From contig NZ_JAMYDU010000006.1 of assembly GCF_024138395.1 (NCBI RefSeq), positions 62,001 through 126,000 of the forward strand: a DNA stretch of 64,000 nt, written 5' to 3'. Below the pieces are notes generated by a model that had not been told where the DNA came from, did no database searches, and was given only the letters and a program-made list of their open reading frames with translations. This DNA comes from Pseudomonas mandelii. GTDB lineage: Bacteria > Pseudomonadota > Gammaproteobacteria > Pseudomonadales > Pseudomonadaceae. A program made the translations under genes and the position numbers. This document shows positions 49,864-59,925 of this stretch, in pieces (position 1 is the stretch's first letter; each line of letters opens with the position of its first letter).

Positions 49864-50979
49864 GTGGCTACGTTGAATCTGAAAAGCCTTATGGTGGGCG
49901 CCCTGTTGCTGTTCGTGGCCTTCGATGCTCAAGCCGAGCGGCTGAAGGACATCGCCAGTATTTCCGGCGTGCGTTCCAACCAATTGATCGGCTACGGCCT
50001 GGTGGTCGGGCTTAACGGCACCGGCGACCAGACGACCCAGACCCCGTTCACCCTGCAGACTTTCAACAACATGCTTTCGCAGTTCGGCATCAAGGTGCCG
50101 GCCGGTTCCGGCAACGTGCAATTGAAGAACGTCGCGGCGGTATCGATCAGTGCAGATTTGCCAGCGTTCGCCAAGCCGGGTCAGCAGGTGGACATCACCG
50201 TCGCATCCATCGGCAACTCCAAGAGCCTGCGCGGCGGCACCTTGCTGCTGACGCCGCTCAAAGGTATCGACGGCAACGTCTACGCTATCGCTCAGGGCAA
50301 CCTGGTGGTCGGCGGTTTCGATGCTGAGGGTCGTGACGGTTCGAAGATCACCGTCAACGTTCCGTCGGCCGGTCGCATCCCTGGCGGTGCATCGGTCGAG
50401 CGAGCAGTGCCAAGCGGTTTCAATCAGGGCAATAGCTTGACCCTGAACCTCAACCGTTCGGACTTCACCACCGCCAAGCGTATCGTCGACAAGATCAACA
50501 ACATGCTTGGCCCTGGCGTCGCTCAGGCCATCGACGGTGGTTCGATCCGCGTCACTGCGCCACTCGATCCGAGTCAGCGGGTCGACTATTTATCGATCCT
50601 CGAAAACCTCGAAGTCGACCCGGGTCAGGCGGTGGCGAAAGTCATCATCAACTCGCGCACCGGCACCATCGTGATCGGCCAGAACGTCAAGGTTTCCCCG
50701 GCCGCCGTGACCCATGGCAGCCTGACCGTGACCATCACCGAAGACCCTATCGTCAGCCAGCCCGGCCCTCTGTCCAACGGGCAGACGGCGGTGGTGCCGC
50801 GCTCGCGGGTCAACGCTCAGCAAGAAGCCAAGCCGATGTTCAAGTTCGGCCCGGGCACCACCCTCGACGAAATCGTCCGGGCGGTGAACCAGGTCGGCGC
50901 GGCACCGGGTGACTTGATGGCGATCCTCGAAGCGCTGAAGCAGGCCGGTGCGTTGCAAGCCGACCTGATCGTGATCTGA
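49864..50979 (+). CDS. flgI: Flagellar P-ring protein FlgI
   Basis: A 371-residue periplasmic protein forming the P ring around the rod. Signal peptide about 1-24 ([20 protein letters not shown]). [26 protein letters not shown] and [19 protein letters not shown] are FlgI hallmarks. Translation is placed at a GTG directly abutting the flgH stop, with no clear ribosome site, so it probably depends on coupling to flgH. The next in-frame ATG would shorten the signal peptide. Confidence 0.95.
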   Translation: MATLNLKSLMVGALLLFVAFDAQAERLKDIASISGVRSNQLIGYGLVVGLNGTGDQTTQTPFTLQTFNNMLSQFGIKVPAGSGNVQLKNVAAVSISADLPAFAKPGQQVDITVASIGNSKSLRGGTLLLTPLKGIDGNVYAIAQGNLVVGGFDAEGRDGSKITVNVPSAGRIPGGASVERAVPSGFNQGNSLTLNLNRSDFTTAKRIVDKINNMLGPGVAQAIDGGSIRVTAPLDPSQRVDYLSILENLEVDPGQAVAKVIINSRTGTIVIGQNVKVSPAAVTHGSLTVTITEDPIVSQPGPLSNGQTAVVPRSRVNAQQEAKPMFKFGPGTTLDEIVRAVNQVGAAPGDLMAILEALKQAGALQADLIVI

Positions 50980-50990
50980 GGACGGCGACC

Positions 50991-52289
50991 ATGGATATGC
51001 GCAAAAGTGGGCTGGTCAGCAGCAGCGACTCGGGTTCCTACTCGGACCTGAACCGCCTGAACCAGCTCAAGGTCGGCGACAAGAACAGCGATGCGAACAT
51101 GCGCAAAGTGGCGCAGGAATTCGAATCGCTGTTCCTTGGTGAAATGCTCAAGTCCATGCGCTCGGCCACCGATGCGCTGGGCCAGGACAACCCGCTCAAT
51201 ACCCCTGCCGCCAAGCAATACCAGGAAATGTACGACCAGCAGTTGGCCGTTTCCCTGTCCCGCGAAGGCGGTGGTATTGGCTTGGCGGACGTGCTGATGC
51301 GCCAGATGTCGAAGAACAAACCGCTGGCGCCGGGTGAGGCCGCGGCAGCGTCTGCCGCCAAGCAAGCTGTCGCGAAAGCCGCCGTGGAAACGCCGATTGC
51401 CGCCGGTACAGTCGCCACCAACGGGCCGCTGTCGCGCCTCAATGGTGAGCGTCCATTGTGGGCTTCGCGCTCGATGAAAACGCCGGCAAGCGCGGGCGAG
51501 GGCGTTCATCGCAATGACATGGCGCTGATCAATCAGCGGCGTCTGGCGCTGCCACCGAAACTGGCCGATCGTTTGCTCGCCGGGCTGGTGCCGTCGGCAT
51601 CGACCGCTGCAACGACTGCCACAACGGTGCAGAACAATATCCAGTTGCCACAGAGCACCAAGACCGATTCCGGACCGCTGTACAACGGCGATTGGCTCGC
51701 TGCGCAAACGGATACGACATCCAGCGGACGCCTGCAGATTTATGGTCGTGCCATGGCGCAAATCCCCTTGGCACCGCCGAAGAAAGCCTTCAGTTCCGCC
51801 GACGAATTCGTCAACACCATGCTGCCGATGGCCAAAGAAGCTGCCGACCGTATCGGTGTCGATCCGCGCTACCTGGTGGCCCAGGCTGCCCTGGAAACCG
51901 GTTGGGGCAAATCGGTCATGCGCGCCCAGGATGGCAGCAGCAGCCACAACCTGTTCGGCATCAAGGCCAGCAGTAACTGGAAGGGCGATTCGGCGCGGGC
52001 GATCACCAGCGAATTCAGAAATGGCGAGATGGTCAAGGAGACGGCCGAGTTCCGTTCCTACGGCTCTTACAAAGACAGCTTCCATGACCTTGTGACGCTG
52101 CTGCAAAGCAATAATCGCTATCAAGATGTGCTGAAGTCGGCCGATAACCCAGAACAGTTTGTACGCGAGTTGCAAAAAGCCGGGTATGCAACCGACCCGG
52201 ATTACGCAAGCAAGATTTCGCAGATAGCCAAGCAGATGACGAGTTACCAAAACTACGCTGCGGCGGGCGCTTCCACCACGCCTTTATAG
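50991..52289 (+). CDS. flgJ: Peptidoglycan hydrolase / rod chaperone FlgJ
   Basis: A 432-residue two-domain protein. The N-terminal rod-binding domain (about 35-100) has KVAQEFESLFLGEMLKSMRS and GGGIGLADVLMRQM. The C-terminal glucosaminidase (about 270-425) has LVAQAALETGWGKSV with its catalytic glutamate, HNLFGIKASSNWKGD and YKDSFHDLVTLL. A long Ala/Thr-rich linker separates them, longer than in E. coli FlgJ (313). It opens the cell wall for the rod. Confidence 0.96.
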   Translation: MDMRKSGLVSSSDSGSYSDLNRLNQLKVGDKNSDANMRKVAQEFESLFLGEMLKSMRSATDALGQDNPLNTPAAKQYQEMYDQQLAVSLSREGGGIGLADVLMRQMSKNKPLAPGEAAAASAAKQAVAKAAVETPIAAGTVATNGPLSRLNGERPLWASRSMKTPASAGEGVHRNDMALINQRRLALPPKLADRLLAGLVPSASTAATTATTVQNNIQLPQSTKTDSGPLYNGDWLAAQTDTTSSGRLQIYGRAMAQIPLAPPKKAFSSADEFVNTMLPMAKEAADRIGVDPRYLVAQAALETGWGKSVMRAQDGSSSHNLFGIKASSNWKGDSARAITSEFRNGEMVKETAEFRSYGSYKDSFHDLVTLLQSNNRYQDVLKSADNPEQFVRELQKAGYATDPDYASKISQIAKQMTSYQNYAAAGASTTPL

Positions 52290-52312
52290 GCACAAGGTAT
52301 AAGGTTTGAACC

Positions 52313-54373
52313 ATGAGTTTGCTCAATATCGGGATGTCGGGTTTATCCGCTAGCCAAACCGCGCTGATGACTACCGGCAATAACATTGCCAACGCCGACA
52401 CCTCCGGGTACTCACGCCAGCAAACCGTGCAGGGCACCAAGGCCTCGAATCAGTTCGGCAATGTCTACATCGGCAGCGGTACGACTCTGGCCGATGTGCG
52501 TCGGGTGTACAACAGCTACCTCGATGCGCAGCTGCAGACCACCACGTCGCTCAATAGCGACTCGGCTGCCTACGCCGGGCAGATCAGCCCGCTCGATAAG
52601 TTGCTCTCGGACAGCGGCACCGGCCTCAATGGCGCCCTGACCAAGTTCTTCGCCTCGGTACAGAACGTCAATGCCAAACCGGGCGACGACGCTTCCCGCC
52701 AACTGCTGCTCAGCGATGCACAAGCCCTGAGCAACCGGTTCAACTCGATCTCCAGCCAGTTGACGCAGCAGAACGCCAACGTCAATGGCAACCTGGCGGA
52801 CATGGCCGATCAGATCAACAAACTGGCCACCACCGTGGCCCAGCTGAACCAGAAGATTTCCGAAGTTTCCAAAGCCGGTGGCCAGCCCAACGACCTGCTC
52901 GACGCACGTAATGAGACGGTACGCCAATTGTCCACCTTCACCGGTGCGCAAGTGATGGAGCGTGACGGTAATCTCGATATTTACCTGGGCAGCGGTCAGC
53001 CGCTGGTCATGGGCAGTACCGCCAGCAAGCTGGAAGTGGTGCCGAGCAAAGCCGATCCGTCGCGTTCGGCCATTCAGCTCAATCGCGGTTCGAGCACCAT
53101 CGACATCACCTCGGTGATGACCGGTGGCGAGATGGGCGGCTTGCTGCGCTACCGCAGCACCGTGCTGGACCCGGCGATGAACGAGCTGGGTCGCGTAGCG
53201 CTGGTCGTTGCCGATCAGATGAACACCATCCAGGCCCAGGGCATCGACAAGAACGGTGACTTTGGTTCGAACCTGTTCAACAGCATCAACAGCGCCGCGC
53301 AAATGGCCCAGCGCAGTATCGCCACGGTTGGCAACAGCGCCGGCTCGGGCAACTTCGATGTGACCATCGAGGACAGCGGCAAGCTGACCATCAACGATTA
53401 CAAGGTCACGTTCACCAGTGCCACCAACTACACCGTGCAGCGTCTGCCTGAAGGCACCGCCATGGGCGCGTTCAGCACGCTGACCACGCCGCCGCCAGTG
53501 ATCGATGGTTTCTCCATGCAGCTCACCGGTGGCACCGCAGCCGCCGGCGACACGTTCAAGATCACTCCGACCCGCAACGCGGCGACCAACATCAAGACCG
53601 AGATGACGGACTCCAAGCGTCTGGCCATCGCGGCACCGTTGGGTGCAGCCATTGCGCCCGGTGGCAGCGGCACATTGACGATTCCGGCCAGCGGTCAACC
53701 GACCTTGACCACGAAGTTCGATGTTTACGATTCGGCGACCACCACGGCGATCCAGAACGGGCTGAAGACTTCGACTCCGGTCAAAATCGTGTTCGGCGCG
53801 GCCGGTGGTACGACTCAGACTTACCAAATGCTCGATGCCCAGGGTAACCCGCTCAGCAGCGGAACCATTGTGCCGGGCCAGAGCAATACACTGAGCCTGA
53901 CCATTCCACTGGTCGACGCCAACGGCGCCGCGATCAATGATCCGGGACCACCCGTGGTGCAGCGCACTGCCAAGTTCGACATGACCATCGCGGGTTCGCC
54001 AGGTACCTCGACGGCGATCAACGTGACGCTCAGCCAGCCAGGTTCTCTGGACAACCGTAACGGCACCGTACTGGCCGGCCTGCAGACCAAGCAGACTGTG
54101 GACACCGGTTCCGCCAGCAACGGTATTTCCCTGAACGACGCCTACGGCAAACTGGTTTCGGGTGTGGGCGCCAAGGCGGCCCAGGGCAAGCTCGACAGCG
54201 CTGCCACCGAAGCGATTCTGGCCAATGCCAAAGGCGCCCGCGATTCGCTGTCGGGTGTCGACCTCGATGAGGAAACCGGCAACCTGGTCAAGTATCAGCA
54301 GTACTACACCGCGTCTTCGCAGATCATCAAGGCTGCGCAGGAAATCTTCAGCACACTGATCAACAGTCTTTAA
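52313..54373 (+). CDS. flgK: Hook-associated protein 1 FlgK
   Basis: A 686-residue hook-filament junction protein. The N-terminus MSLLNIGMSGLSASQTALMT with NNIANADTSGYSRQ and the C-terminus GVDLDEETGNLVKYQQYY with AQEIFSTLINSL are FlgK signatures. The central part (about 330-560) is a variable domain that makes the protein longer than E. coli FlgK (547). It lies between flgJ and flgL. Confidence 0.96.
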   Translation: MSLLNIGMSGLSASQTALMTTGNNIANADTSGYSRQQTVQGTKASNQFGNVYIGSGTTLADVRRVYNSYLDAQLQTTTSLNSDSAAYAGQISPLDKLLSDSGTGLNGALTKFFASVQNVNAKPGDDASRQLLLSDAQALSNRFNSISSQLTQQNANVNGNLADMADQINKLATTVAQLNQKISEVSKAGGQPNDLLDARNETVRQLSTFTGAQVMERDGNLDIYLGSGQPLVMGSTASKLEVVPSKADPSRSAIQLNRGSSTIDITSVMTGGEMGGLLRYRSTVLDPAMNELGRVALVVADQMNTIQAQGIDKNGDFGSNLFNSINSAAQMAQRSIATVGNSAGSGNFDVTIEDSGKLTINDYKVTFTSATNYTVQRLPEGTAMGAFSTLTTPPPVIDGFSMQLTGGTAAAGDTFKITPTRNAATNIKTEMTDSKRLAIAAPLGAAIAPGGSGTLTIPASGQPTLTTKFDVYDSATTTAIQNGLKTSTPVKIVFGAAGGTTQTYQMLDAQGNPLSSGTIVPGQSNTLSLTIPLVDANGAAINDPGPPVVQRTAKFDMTIAGSPGTSTAINVTLSQPGSLDNRNGTVLAGLQTKQTVDTGSASNGISLNDAYGKLVSGVGAKAAQGKLDSAATEAILANAKGARDSLSGVDLDEETGNLVKYQQYYTASSQIIKAAQEIFSTLINSL

Positions 54374-54386
54374 GGAGTCGTAGCCC

Positions 54387-55955
54387 ATGCGCATTTCTAC
54401 CGCCCAGTTTTACGAGTCCTCTGCTGCCAACTATCAGAAGAATTTTTCCAACGTGGTCAAGAGCAGCGAAGAGGCCAGCAGCCTGGTTCGCGTCAACACC
54501 GCGGCCGATGATCCGGTCGGGGCTGCGCGCTTGCTGCAATTGGGGCAACAGGCTTCGATGCTCGACCAGTTCTCGGCCAACATGACCACCATCAAGGGCA
54601 CGCTCGGGCAGACTGAAGCGGTGATGACCAGCATCGGCAACGTGCTGCAACGCGCCAAAGAGCTGGCGTTGGGCGCTGGCAACGCCGGCTATACCGATGC
54701 CGACCGCCAGGCCAATGCTTCCGAACTGGGGCAGATTGAAGAGCAACTGCTCAGCCTGATGAACACCAAGGATGAAAACGGCAAGTACATCTTTGCCGGA
54801 TCCAAGGGCGATGTCGTGCCGTTCACCCGCAATACCGATGGCAGCTACACCTACAACGGTGATCAGGTCACACTGGATCTGCCGATCGGCGATACCCAGT
54901 CGATGGCCACCAACAGCACCGGTTGGGAGGTGTTTCAGCAGGCGATCAACACCACCCGAACTCAGACCACGCTCACCGCGCCTGCGGTCGATGACGGTCG
55001 TGTGGTGTTGTCCAACGGTCAGGTAGGCTCCGATGTCACCTACAACGCCAAGTTCCGCAGCGGCGAGCCTTACACCGTGTCGTTCCTGAGTAGCACACAG
55101 TTGCAAATCACCGATGCGCTGGGTAACGACGTGACGGCTGAAGCCAGTCAGAGCGGTGTGTTCTCTTCCAGTAACGCAGCCACTCAAACCGTGAGCTTCC
55201 GTGGTCTTGACCTGAAACTCAATATCAACCTCAAGACGGGTGATACCACCCCTGACACGGTTATCGCCGGGCACAGCTTCACTCTGGCAGCCAAGCCGGA
55301 CAGCTTCAACACATCGCGCAGTCCGGGCAACCCGTCGACTGCATTGGTAACTGACGCTACTGTGACCAACAGCGCCAACTACCACGCCAGTTTCCCGGGC
55401 GGCGGGGCGATTCTCAAGTTCACCAGTGGCACGAACTTCGAACTTTATGCCGCGCCAGTGACCGCCAACAGTAAACCGGTGTCCACCGGTACCATGGCCG
55501 GTACGACCGCGACAGCATCGGGTGTCTCGTTCACCTTGGCCGGTACGCCGGGTGCAGGCGATCAGTTCTCTGTGGCGGTCAACACGCATCAGACCCAGAA
55601 CATTCTGGACACCGTCAACCAGCTGAAAACAGCCCTGTCGACGCCAACCAACAATGATCCGATTGCCATTCAGAAAATGAACGCTGCGGTCACTGCCGGT
55701 ATCGGCAACCTGTCCAGCGGTATGGATCAACTTGCCTCCAGTATCAGTTCTGTAGGCGGTCGCGGTGCGTCATTGGTGACCCAGACCGATATCAACCAGA
55801 GCCTGGCACTCGCCAACACCCAGACCCAATCGGCCATTCGCGATTCCGATCCGGCTGAAGTGATGACCCGCCTGACTCTGCAACAAACCATGCTGCAAGC
55901 TTCGCAGCTGGCGTTCAGCAAGATCGCTCAGTTGGGGCTGTTCAACAAAGTCTGA
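54387..55955 (+). CDS. flgL: Hook-associated protein 3 FlgL
   Basis: A 522-residue flagellin-like protein joining hook and filament. It begins MRISTAQFYESSAANYQKNF, has LVRVNTAADDPVGAARLLQL, and ends with ALANTQTQSAIRDSDPAEVM and QASQLAFSKIAQLGLFNKV. It is far longer than E. coli FlgL (317) because of a large central domain rich in Thr/Ser/Gly/Asn (about 170-430), likely surface exposed. AAGGAG precedes the ATG. Last gene of flgFGHIJKL. Confidence 0.95.
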   Translation: MRISTAQFYESSAANYQKNFSNVVKSSEEASSLVRVNTAADDPVGAARLLQLGQQASMLDQFSANMTTIKGTLGQTEAVMTSIGNVLQRAKELALGAGNAGYTDADRQANASELGQIEEQLLSLMNTKDENGKYIFAGSKGDVVPFTRNTDGSYTYNGDQVTLDLPIGDTQSMATNSTGWEVFQQAINTTRTQTTLTAPAVDDGRVVLSNGQVGSDVTYNAKFRSGEPYTVSFLSSTQLQITDALGNDVTAEASQSGVFSSSNAATQTVSFRGLDLKLNINLKTGDTTPDTVIAGHSFTLAAKPDSFNTSRSPGNPSTALVTDATVTNSANYHASFPGGGAILKFTSGTNFELYAAPVTANSKPVSTGTMAGTTATASGVSFTLAGTPGAGDQFSVAVNTHQTQNILDTVNQLKTALSTPTNNDPIAIQKMNAAVTAGIGNLSSGMDQLASSISSVGGRGASLVTQTDINQSLALANTQTQSAIRDSDPAEVMTRLTLQQTMLQASQLAFSKIAQLGLFNKV

Positions 55956-55961
55956 GTCAGG

Positions 55962-55986
55962 GCCTTCGCGATGATCTCGCGAAGGC
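55962..55986 (+). terminator. Hairpin after flgL, possible partial terminator
   Basis: Perfect 10-base stem gccttcgcga/tcgcgaaggc with a 5-base loop, 7 bases past the flgL stop. Only TT follows, so termination may be incomplete and allow read-through into the glycosyltransferase gene. Confidence 0.55.
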
Positions 55987-56078
55987 TTGCGACTGCCGAG
56001 TGCAAACCGTCTTTATTCAGCGGTTCGGGGAGTTCACTTCGTTGAAGTAAGCTCCCGCCGCTCGCGAGTTCTCCCGCC

Positions 56079-59000
56079 GTGAAACCAACACCTCTTGTCA
56101 CCATCGCCATTCCCGCCTTCAACCCGCAGTTCTTCCAGACGGCGCTGCAAAGCGCGCTGAGTCAGACCTACGCCAATCTTGAAGTGATCGTCTGCGATGA
56201 CAGTGGCGGTGACGAGATCCGCGAGATCATCAATGCTTGTGAGGTGCCTGTCTCGATTCGCTTGCGCCATGTGCGTAATCCGCAGCGCCTGGGTTTTCAG
56301 GCCAATCTCATGGCCTGTGCGCAAGAGGCCAGCGGCGACTATCTGAAGTTGCTGTGCGACGACGACCAGCTACTCCCTGAATGCATCACTCAGCAGATCA
56401 TTGGCTTCATCGACCACGAAGACGTCAACCTGGTGATCGGCCAGCGACAATTTTACGACGGTGATTACATCCTGCTTTCCGACCGCCTGGAAAATTGCTG
56501 CTTTTCCACGGGTGTCACCTTGTTCAAGGGCGAGGATCTGCTGGGCATTCTGGAAAGCACCCTGATCAACTTTCTTAGTGGCCTTAGCGGGGCATTGTTG
56601 CGAACCCGGCATGCGCTGGAGTATTTGCCGGCCCTGACCCAGATTGGCGAAGGTTTTATCGCTCGTCTGGACTTCGCCTTGTTTGCCTGTCTGCTACGGC
56701 GTGGCAATCTGGTAGTGGTGAGTCAGGTGTCGAGCCTCGAGCGTTTGCATACGGCGCGGCTGAGCAATCAGGCGCCAGTCAAGGCTGCGGTAATGACAGA
56801 GCTCGATTGGCTCAAGCAAATGCTAGCCTTGCGCAGTGGCGAGCCGGCGCCTGCACCGGGCTGGGTACGTTATGTGGCATTGGCCGATGCGATTGTGGGG
56901 CAAGCTTATGCCTGGGAAGAAACGGGTCTTGGCCGGCAACTGGGCTTCATTCAAACGGTGGTGCGCACCCGGGTGGGCGACGACTGCGACAGCTTTACCG
57001 ATATGTACCGGGAATGGCTGTCCTGCCGTCATTTGAACCCGGCTCAGCAGCGTCTGCTCGAGACTCGTTTGCAGAGTTGGAGCTGGCGCCCGCGCATCGT
57101 GCCGATTGTTCTCGACAGCGAAGGCGATGTTCCGGCGCTGGAGGAGACGCTCAAGAGTATTCGTCAGCAAACCTATGCCGCCGAGCAAGTGGTGGTACTG
57201 TCCGATTCGCAGCACGCGTCGTGCGACGGCGTGCGTCATGTGCGACTGGATGATGATCCGGTTGCCCAGTTCAATCGCTTGCTGACCCAGCTGGACAACG
57301 CAGACTGGATCTATCTGGTTCGGGCGGGCGATCGCTTGAATGATCTGGCTTTGCTATTGCTGGCAGAGCGCATGGTTGAAATGCCTGACGTGCGCTGCCT
57401 TTACAGTGACGAGGGCGGATTGCGCGATGAGGTATCGATCGAGCCGGTGTTTAAACCGGATTTCAATCTGGATCTGATGCGCAGCTATCCCTATGTTGGC
57501 CGGGTGCTGGCCCTGCAGCGGCAACGGATTATCGAACTGGGCGGCATGGCAGGCGGTTTTGGCGAGCTGGGTGTGCAGGATCTGGTCTGGCGCCTGGTGG
57601 AGAGTAACGGGCCGCATGTAATCGGGCATATTGCCGAAGTCCTTGTGGAGTCCGCATTGCGTCTGTCCCAGTGGCTCTCGCAGCCGCAGGTTATTGAACA
57701 GAACCCACGTTTGCTGGCCGCGCATCTGGAGCGGCTCGGCGTACCACACCGAATCCGCGCCGGCAGTCAGCCGCTGATCAACCGTGTGGATTATCTGCAC
57801 GATCAGCCGGCCATGGTTTCGATCATCATTGCCACCCGCAATGAACTCGGCTCTCTGGAGCGTTGCGTCGAAAGTGTGTTGGAGAAAACCGCTTGCACGC
57901 GATATGAAATCCTCATTGTCGATAACGCCAGCACGGTTGTGGATGCCTGCAACTGGCTGTCGGCGATGGACCAAGTGGGCAGTGACAAGCTTCGGGTGTT
58001 GCGCTGCGATCATGGCGACAATCTGGCTGCAGTGCAGAACTTCGCTGCCGGCCACGCCCGCGGCGACTATCTGTTGTTTCTCAGCCCCTACAGTGTTGTT
58101 GTCAATCCTGATTGGCTCGACGAGTTGCTCAATCATGCTCAGCGTCCGGAAGTCGGCGTAGTCGGCGGTCGGCTGCTGAGCCCGCAAGGGCGTATCGAGG
58201 GGACGGCCCTGGTGCTGGGGTTGCGGGGTGCCATTGGTGTTCCCAATCGTGGTGAGCCGCTCAACACATCGGGTTACATGCAGCGCCAGCAGACGGTGCA
58301 GAATTTCAGTGCCGTGGGCATCGATTGTCTGTTTGTGCGCAAGAAGGTATTCAATGATCTGCACGGCCTGGACGAGAAAGATCTGTCACAAGCACTCAAT
58401 GGTGCTGACTTTTGCTTGCGTGTGAAGCAAAGCGGATACCTGGTGGTGTGGACTCCCTACGCCGAGTTGATGCGAGTGGTTCCGTCCTCTGCCTTCAATC
58501 CCGCTCCCAAGGTGTTGCAAGCCGAGCAAAAAAGTTTTTACCGGCGATGGTTGCCAGTGGTGGCCAGGGATCCGGCCTACAACCCCAATCTGAGTCTGGG
58601 CACCAGTAACTTCAGTCTGGAGCCGGGACTCAAGGAAGGTTGGAACCCGTTCTCGCGTCAGCTTTTACCCAATGTGCTGGCGATTCCAATCAATACGACT
58701 GCCGTGGGTCATTACCGGGTCACTCAGCCGTTCCTTGAGTTGGAGGCGGCCGGCCGTGTGGTCGGGCACCTGACTTATCAAGCGCCGACGGATATTGAGC
58801 TCGAGCGGCGTTCTCCCGACGTGATCGTATTGCAGGGGCGCTATAGCCAGGGCGCGGTCAATGAGGTCGAGCGAATCAAAAACTGCTCTCGCGCTTTCCG
58901 GATCTACGAACTTGACGATTATGTGATTGATGTCCCGAAAAAGAACGCGCACCTGCGCAAGGCCGAGGTCGGTGTCGATAAAATAGTGCGCCGTGGCGTA

Positions 59001-59651
59001 GGGTTGTGTGATCGCGTCGTGGTCTCGACCCAGCCTTTGGCCGATGCATTGCGTGACATGCATCACGATATCCGGGTCGTCCCGAACATGCTCGCGCCGC
59101 ACCTCTGGGTCGGGCTCACCAGTCAGCGCCGCACCTCTCGCAAGCCTCGCGTGGGTTGGGGCGGCGGGACTAGCCATGATGGAGATCTGGCCATCATTGC
59201 GGACGTGGTGCGCCTGCTGGCCAACGAAGTCGAATGGGTGTTCTTCGGCATGTGCCCGCAGGCTTTGCGTCCGTTTGTCCATGAGTTTCATCCCAGCGTC
59301 GGCCTGGAAGCCTATCCGGCCAAACTGGCCAGCCTGAACCTTGACCTGGCCTTGGCACCGCTGGAGTTCCACATCTTCAACGACTGCAAGAGCAACTTGC
59401 GATTGCTGGAATATGGCGCCTGCGGTTACCCGGTGATTTGCACCGACACTGAAGCCTATCGCGGCTATCTGCCCTGCACCAAGGTCGTGAGCAACAGCAC
59501 CGAGGAATGGCTCGAGGCAATCCGCATGCACCTGTCCGACCCCGAGGCCAGCTATCGCATGGGCGACGAATTGCGTGAAGCGGTGCTGCGCGACTACATG
59601 CTGCGTGGCGATAACCTGCAGCTGTGGTTCGAGGGATGGATTCCCGGCTGA
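56079..59651 (+). CDS. Giant multi-module glycosyltransferase, probably for flagellin
   Basis: A 1190-residue protein from a GTG with a poor ribosome site. Module 1 (about 4-225) is a GT2 with PLVTIAIPAFNP and the DxD-like CDDDQLLPE. Module 2 (about 337-560) is a degenerate GT2 with LYSDEGG. Module 3 (about 577-800) is a GT2 with MVSIIIATRNELGSLERCVE whose DxD position reads SPYSVV. Module 4 (about 865-1190) is GT4/GT1-like with RVGWGGGTSHDGD, LAPLEFHIFNDCKSNLRLLE and YGACGYPVICTD. Its place after flgL matches flagellin-glycosylation islands (fgtA region). No signal peptide. Acceptor and sugars are unproven. Confidence 0.85.
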   Translation: MKPTPLVTIAIPAFNPQFFQTALQSALSQTYANLEVIVCDDSGGDEIREIINACEVPVSIRLRHVRNPQRLGFQANLMACAQEASGDYLKLLCDDDQLLPECITQQIIGFIDHEDVNLVIGQRQFYDGDYILLSDRLENCCFSTGVTLFKGEDLLGILESTLINFLSGLSGALLRTRHALEYLPALTQIGEGFIARLDFALFACLLRRGNLVVVSQVSSLERLHTARLSNQAPVKAAVMTELDWLKQMLALRSGEPAPAPGWVRYVALADAIVGQAYAWEETGLGRQLGFIQTVVRTRVGDDCDSFTDMYREWLSCRHLNPAQQRLLETRLQSWSWRPRIVPIVLDSEGDVPALEETLKSIRQQTYAAEQVVVLSDSQHASCDGVRHVRLDDDPVAQFNRLLTQLDNADWIYLVRAGDRLNDLALLLLAERMVEMPDVRCLYSDEGGLRDEVSIEPVFKPDFNLDLMRSYPYVGRVLALQRQRIIELGGMAGGFGELGVQDLVWRLVESNGPHVIGHIAEVLVESALRLSQWLSQPQVIEQNPRLLAAHLERLGVPHRIRAGSQPLINRVDYLHDQPAMVSIIIATRNELGSLERCVESVLEKTACTRYEILIVDNASTVVDACNWLSAMDQVGSDKLRVLRCDHGDNLAAVQNFAAGHARGDYLLFLSPYSVVVNPDWLDELLNHAQRPEVGVVGGRLLSPQGRIEGTALVLGLRGAIGVPNRGEPLNTSGYMQRQQTVQNFSAVGIDCLFVRKKVFNDLHGLDEKDLSQALNGADFCLRVKQSGYLVVWTPYAELMRVVPSSAFNPAPKVLQAEQKSFYRRWLPVVARDPAYNPNLSLGTSNFSLEPGLKEGWNPFSRQLLPNVLAIPINTTAVGHYRVTQPFLELEAAGRVVGHLTYQAPTDIELERRSPDVIVLQGRYSQGAVNEVERIKNCSRAFRIYELDDYVIDVPKKNAHLRKAEVGVDKIVRRGVGLCDRVVVSTQPLADALRDMHHDIRVVPNMLAPHLWVGLTSQRRTSRKPRVGWGGGTSHDGDLAIIADVVRLLANEVEWVFFGMCPQALRPFVHEFHPSVGLEAYPAKLASLNLDLALAPLEFHIFNDCKSNLRLLEYGACGYPVICTDTEAYRGYLPCTKVVSNSTEEWLEAIRMHLSDPEASYRMGDELREAVLRDYMLRGDNLQLWFEGWIPG

Positions 59652-59925
59652 GCATACGATCCCGTTTTTGAAAGGTCTGGCTGCGATGCCGGGCCTTTCT
59701 GGCAATTGCAGTACCGATTTTTCCGTGTAGCGGTTCGCGGTCAGTCCATGGATGGATGTTACTTGCACGCCGAGCATTCGCCGCGTGTCGCCCTCCTGGC
59801 TGTTCCTCTGTCGTTTTCGCATTCCATCGCGTGGTTAGATGGTGCCCGTTATCAAGTGGGCTCCTCCGTCGCAGTGGCTATAGCAACTTATTCGTTCAAC
59901 AACGTGACAAGGAAGGCGGTAAGCA

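Noticed and set aside
52412..54394. 660-codon minus-strand frame opposite flgK
   Set aside because: Antisense shadow; flgK is intact with family ends on both sides.
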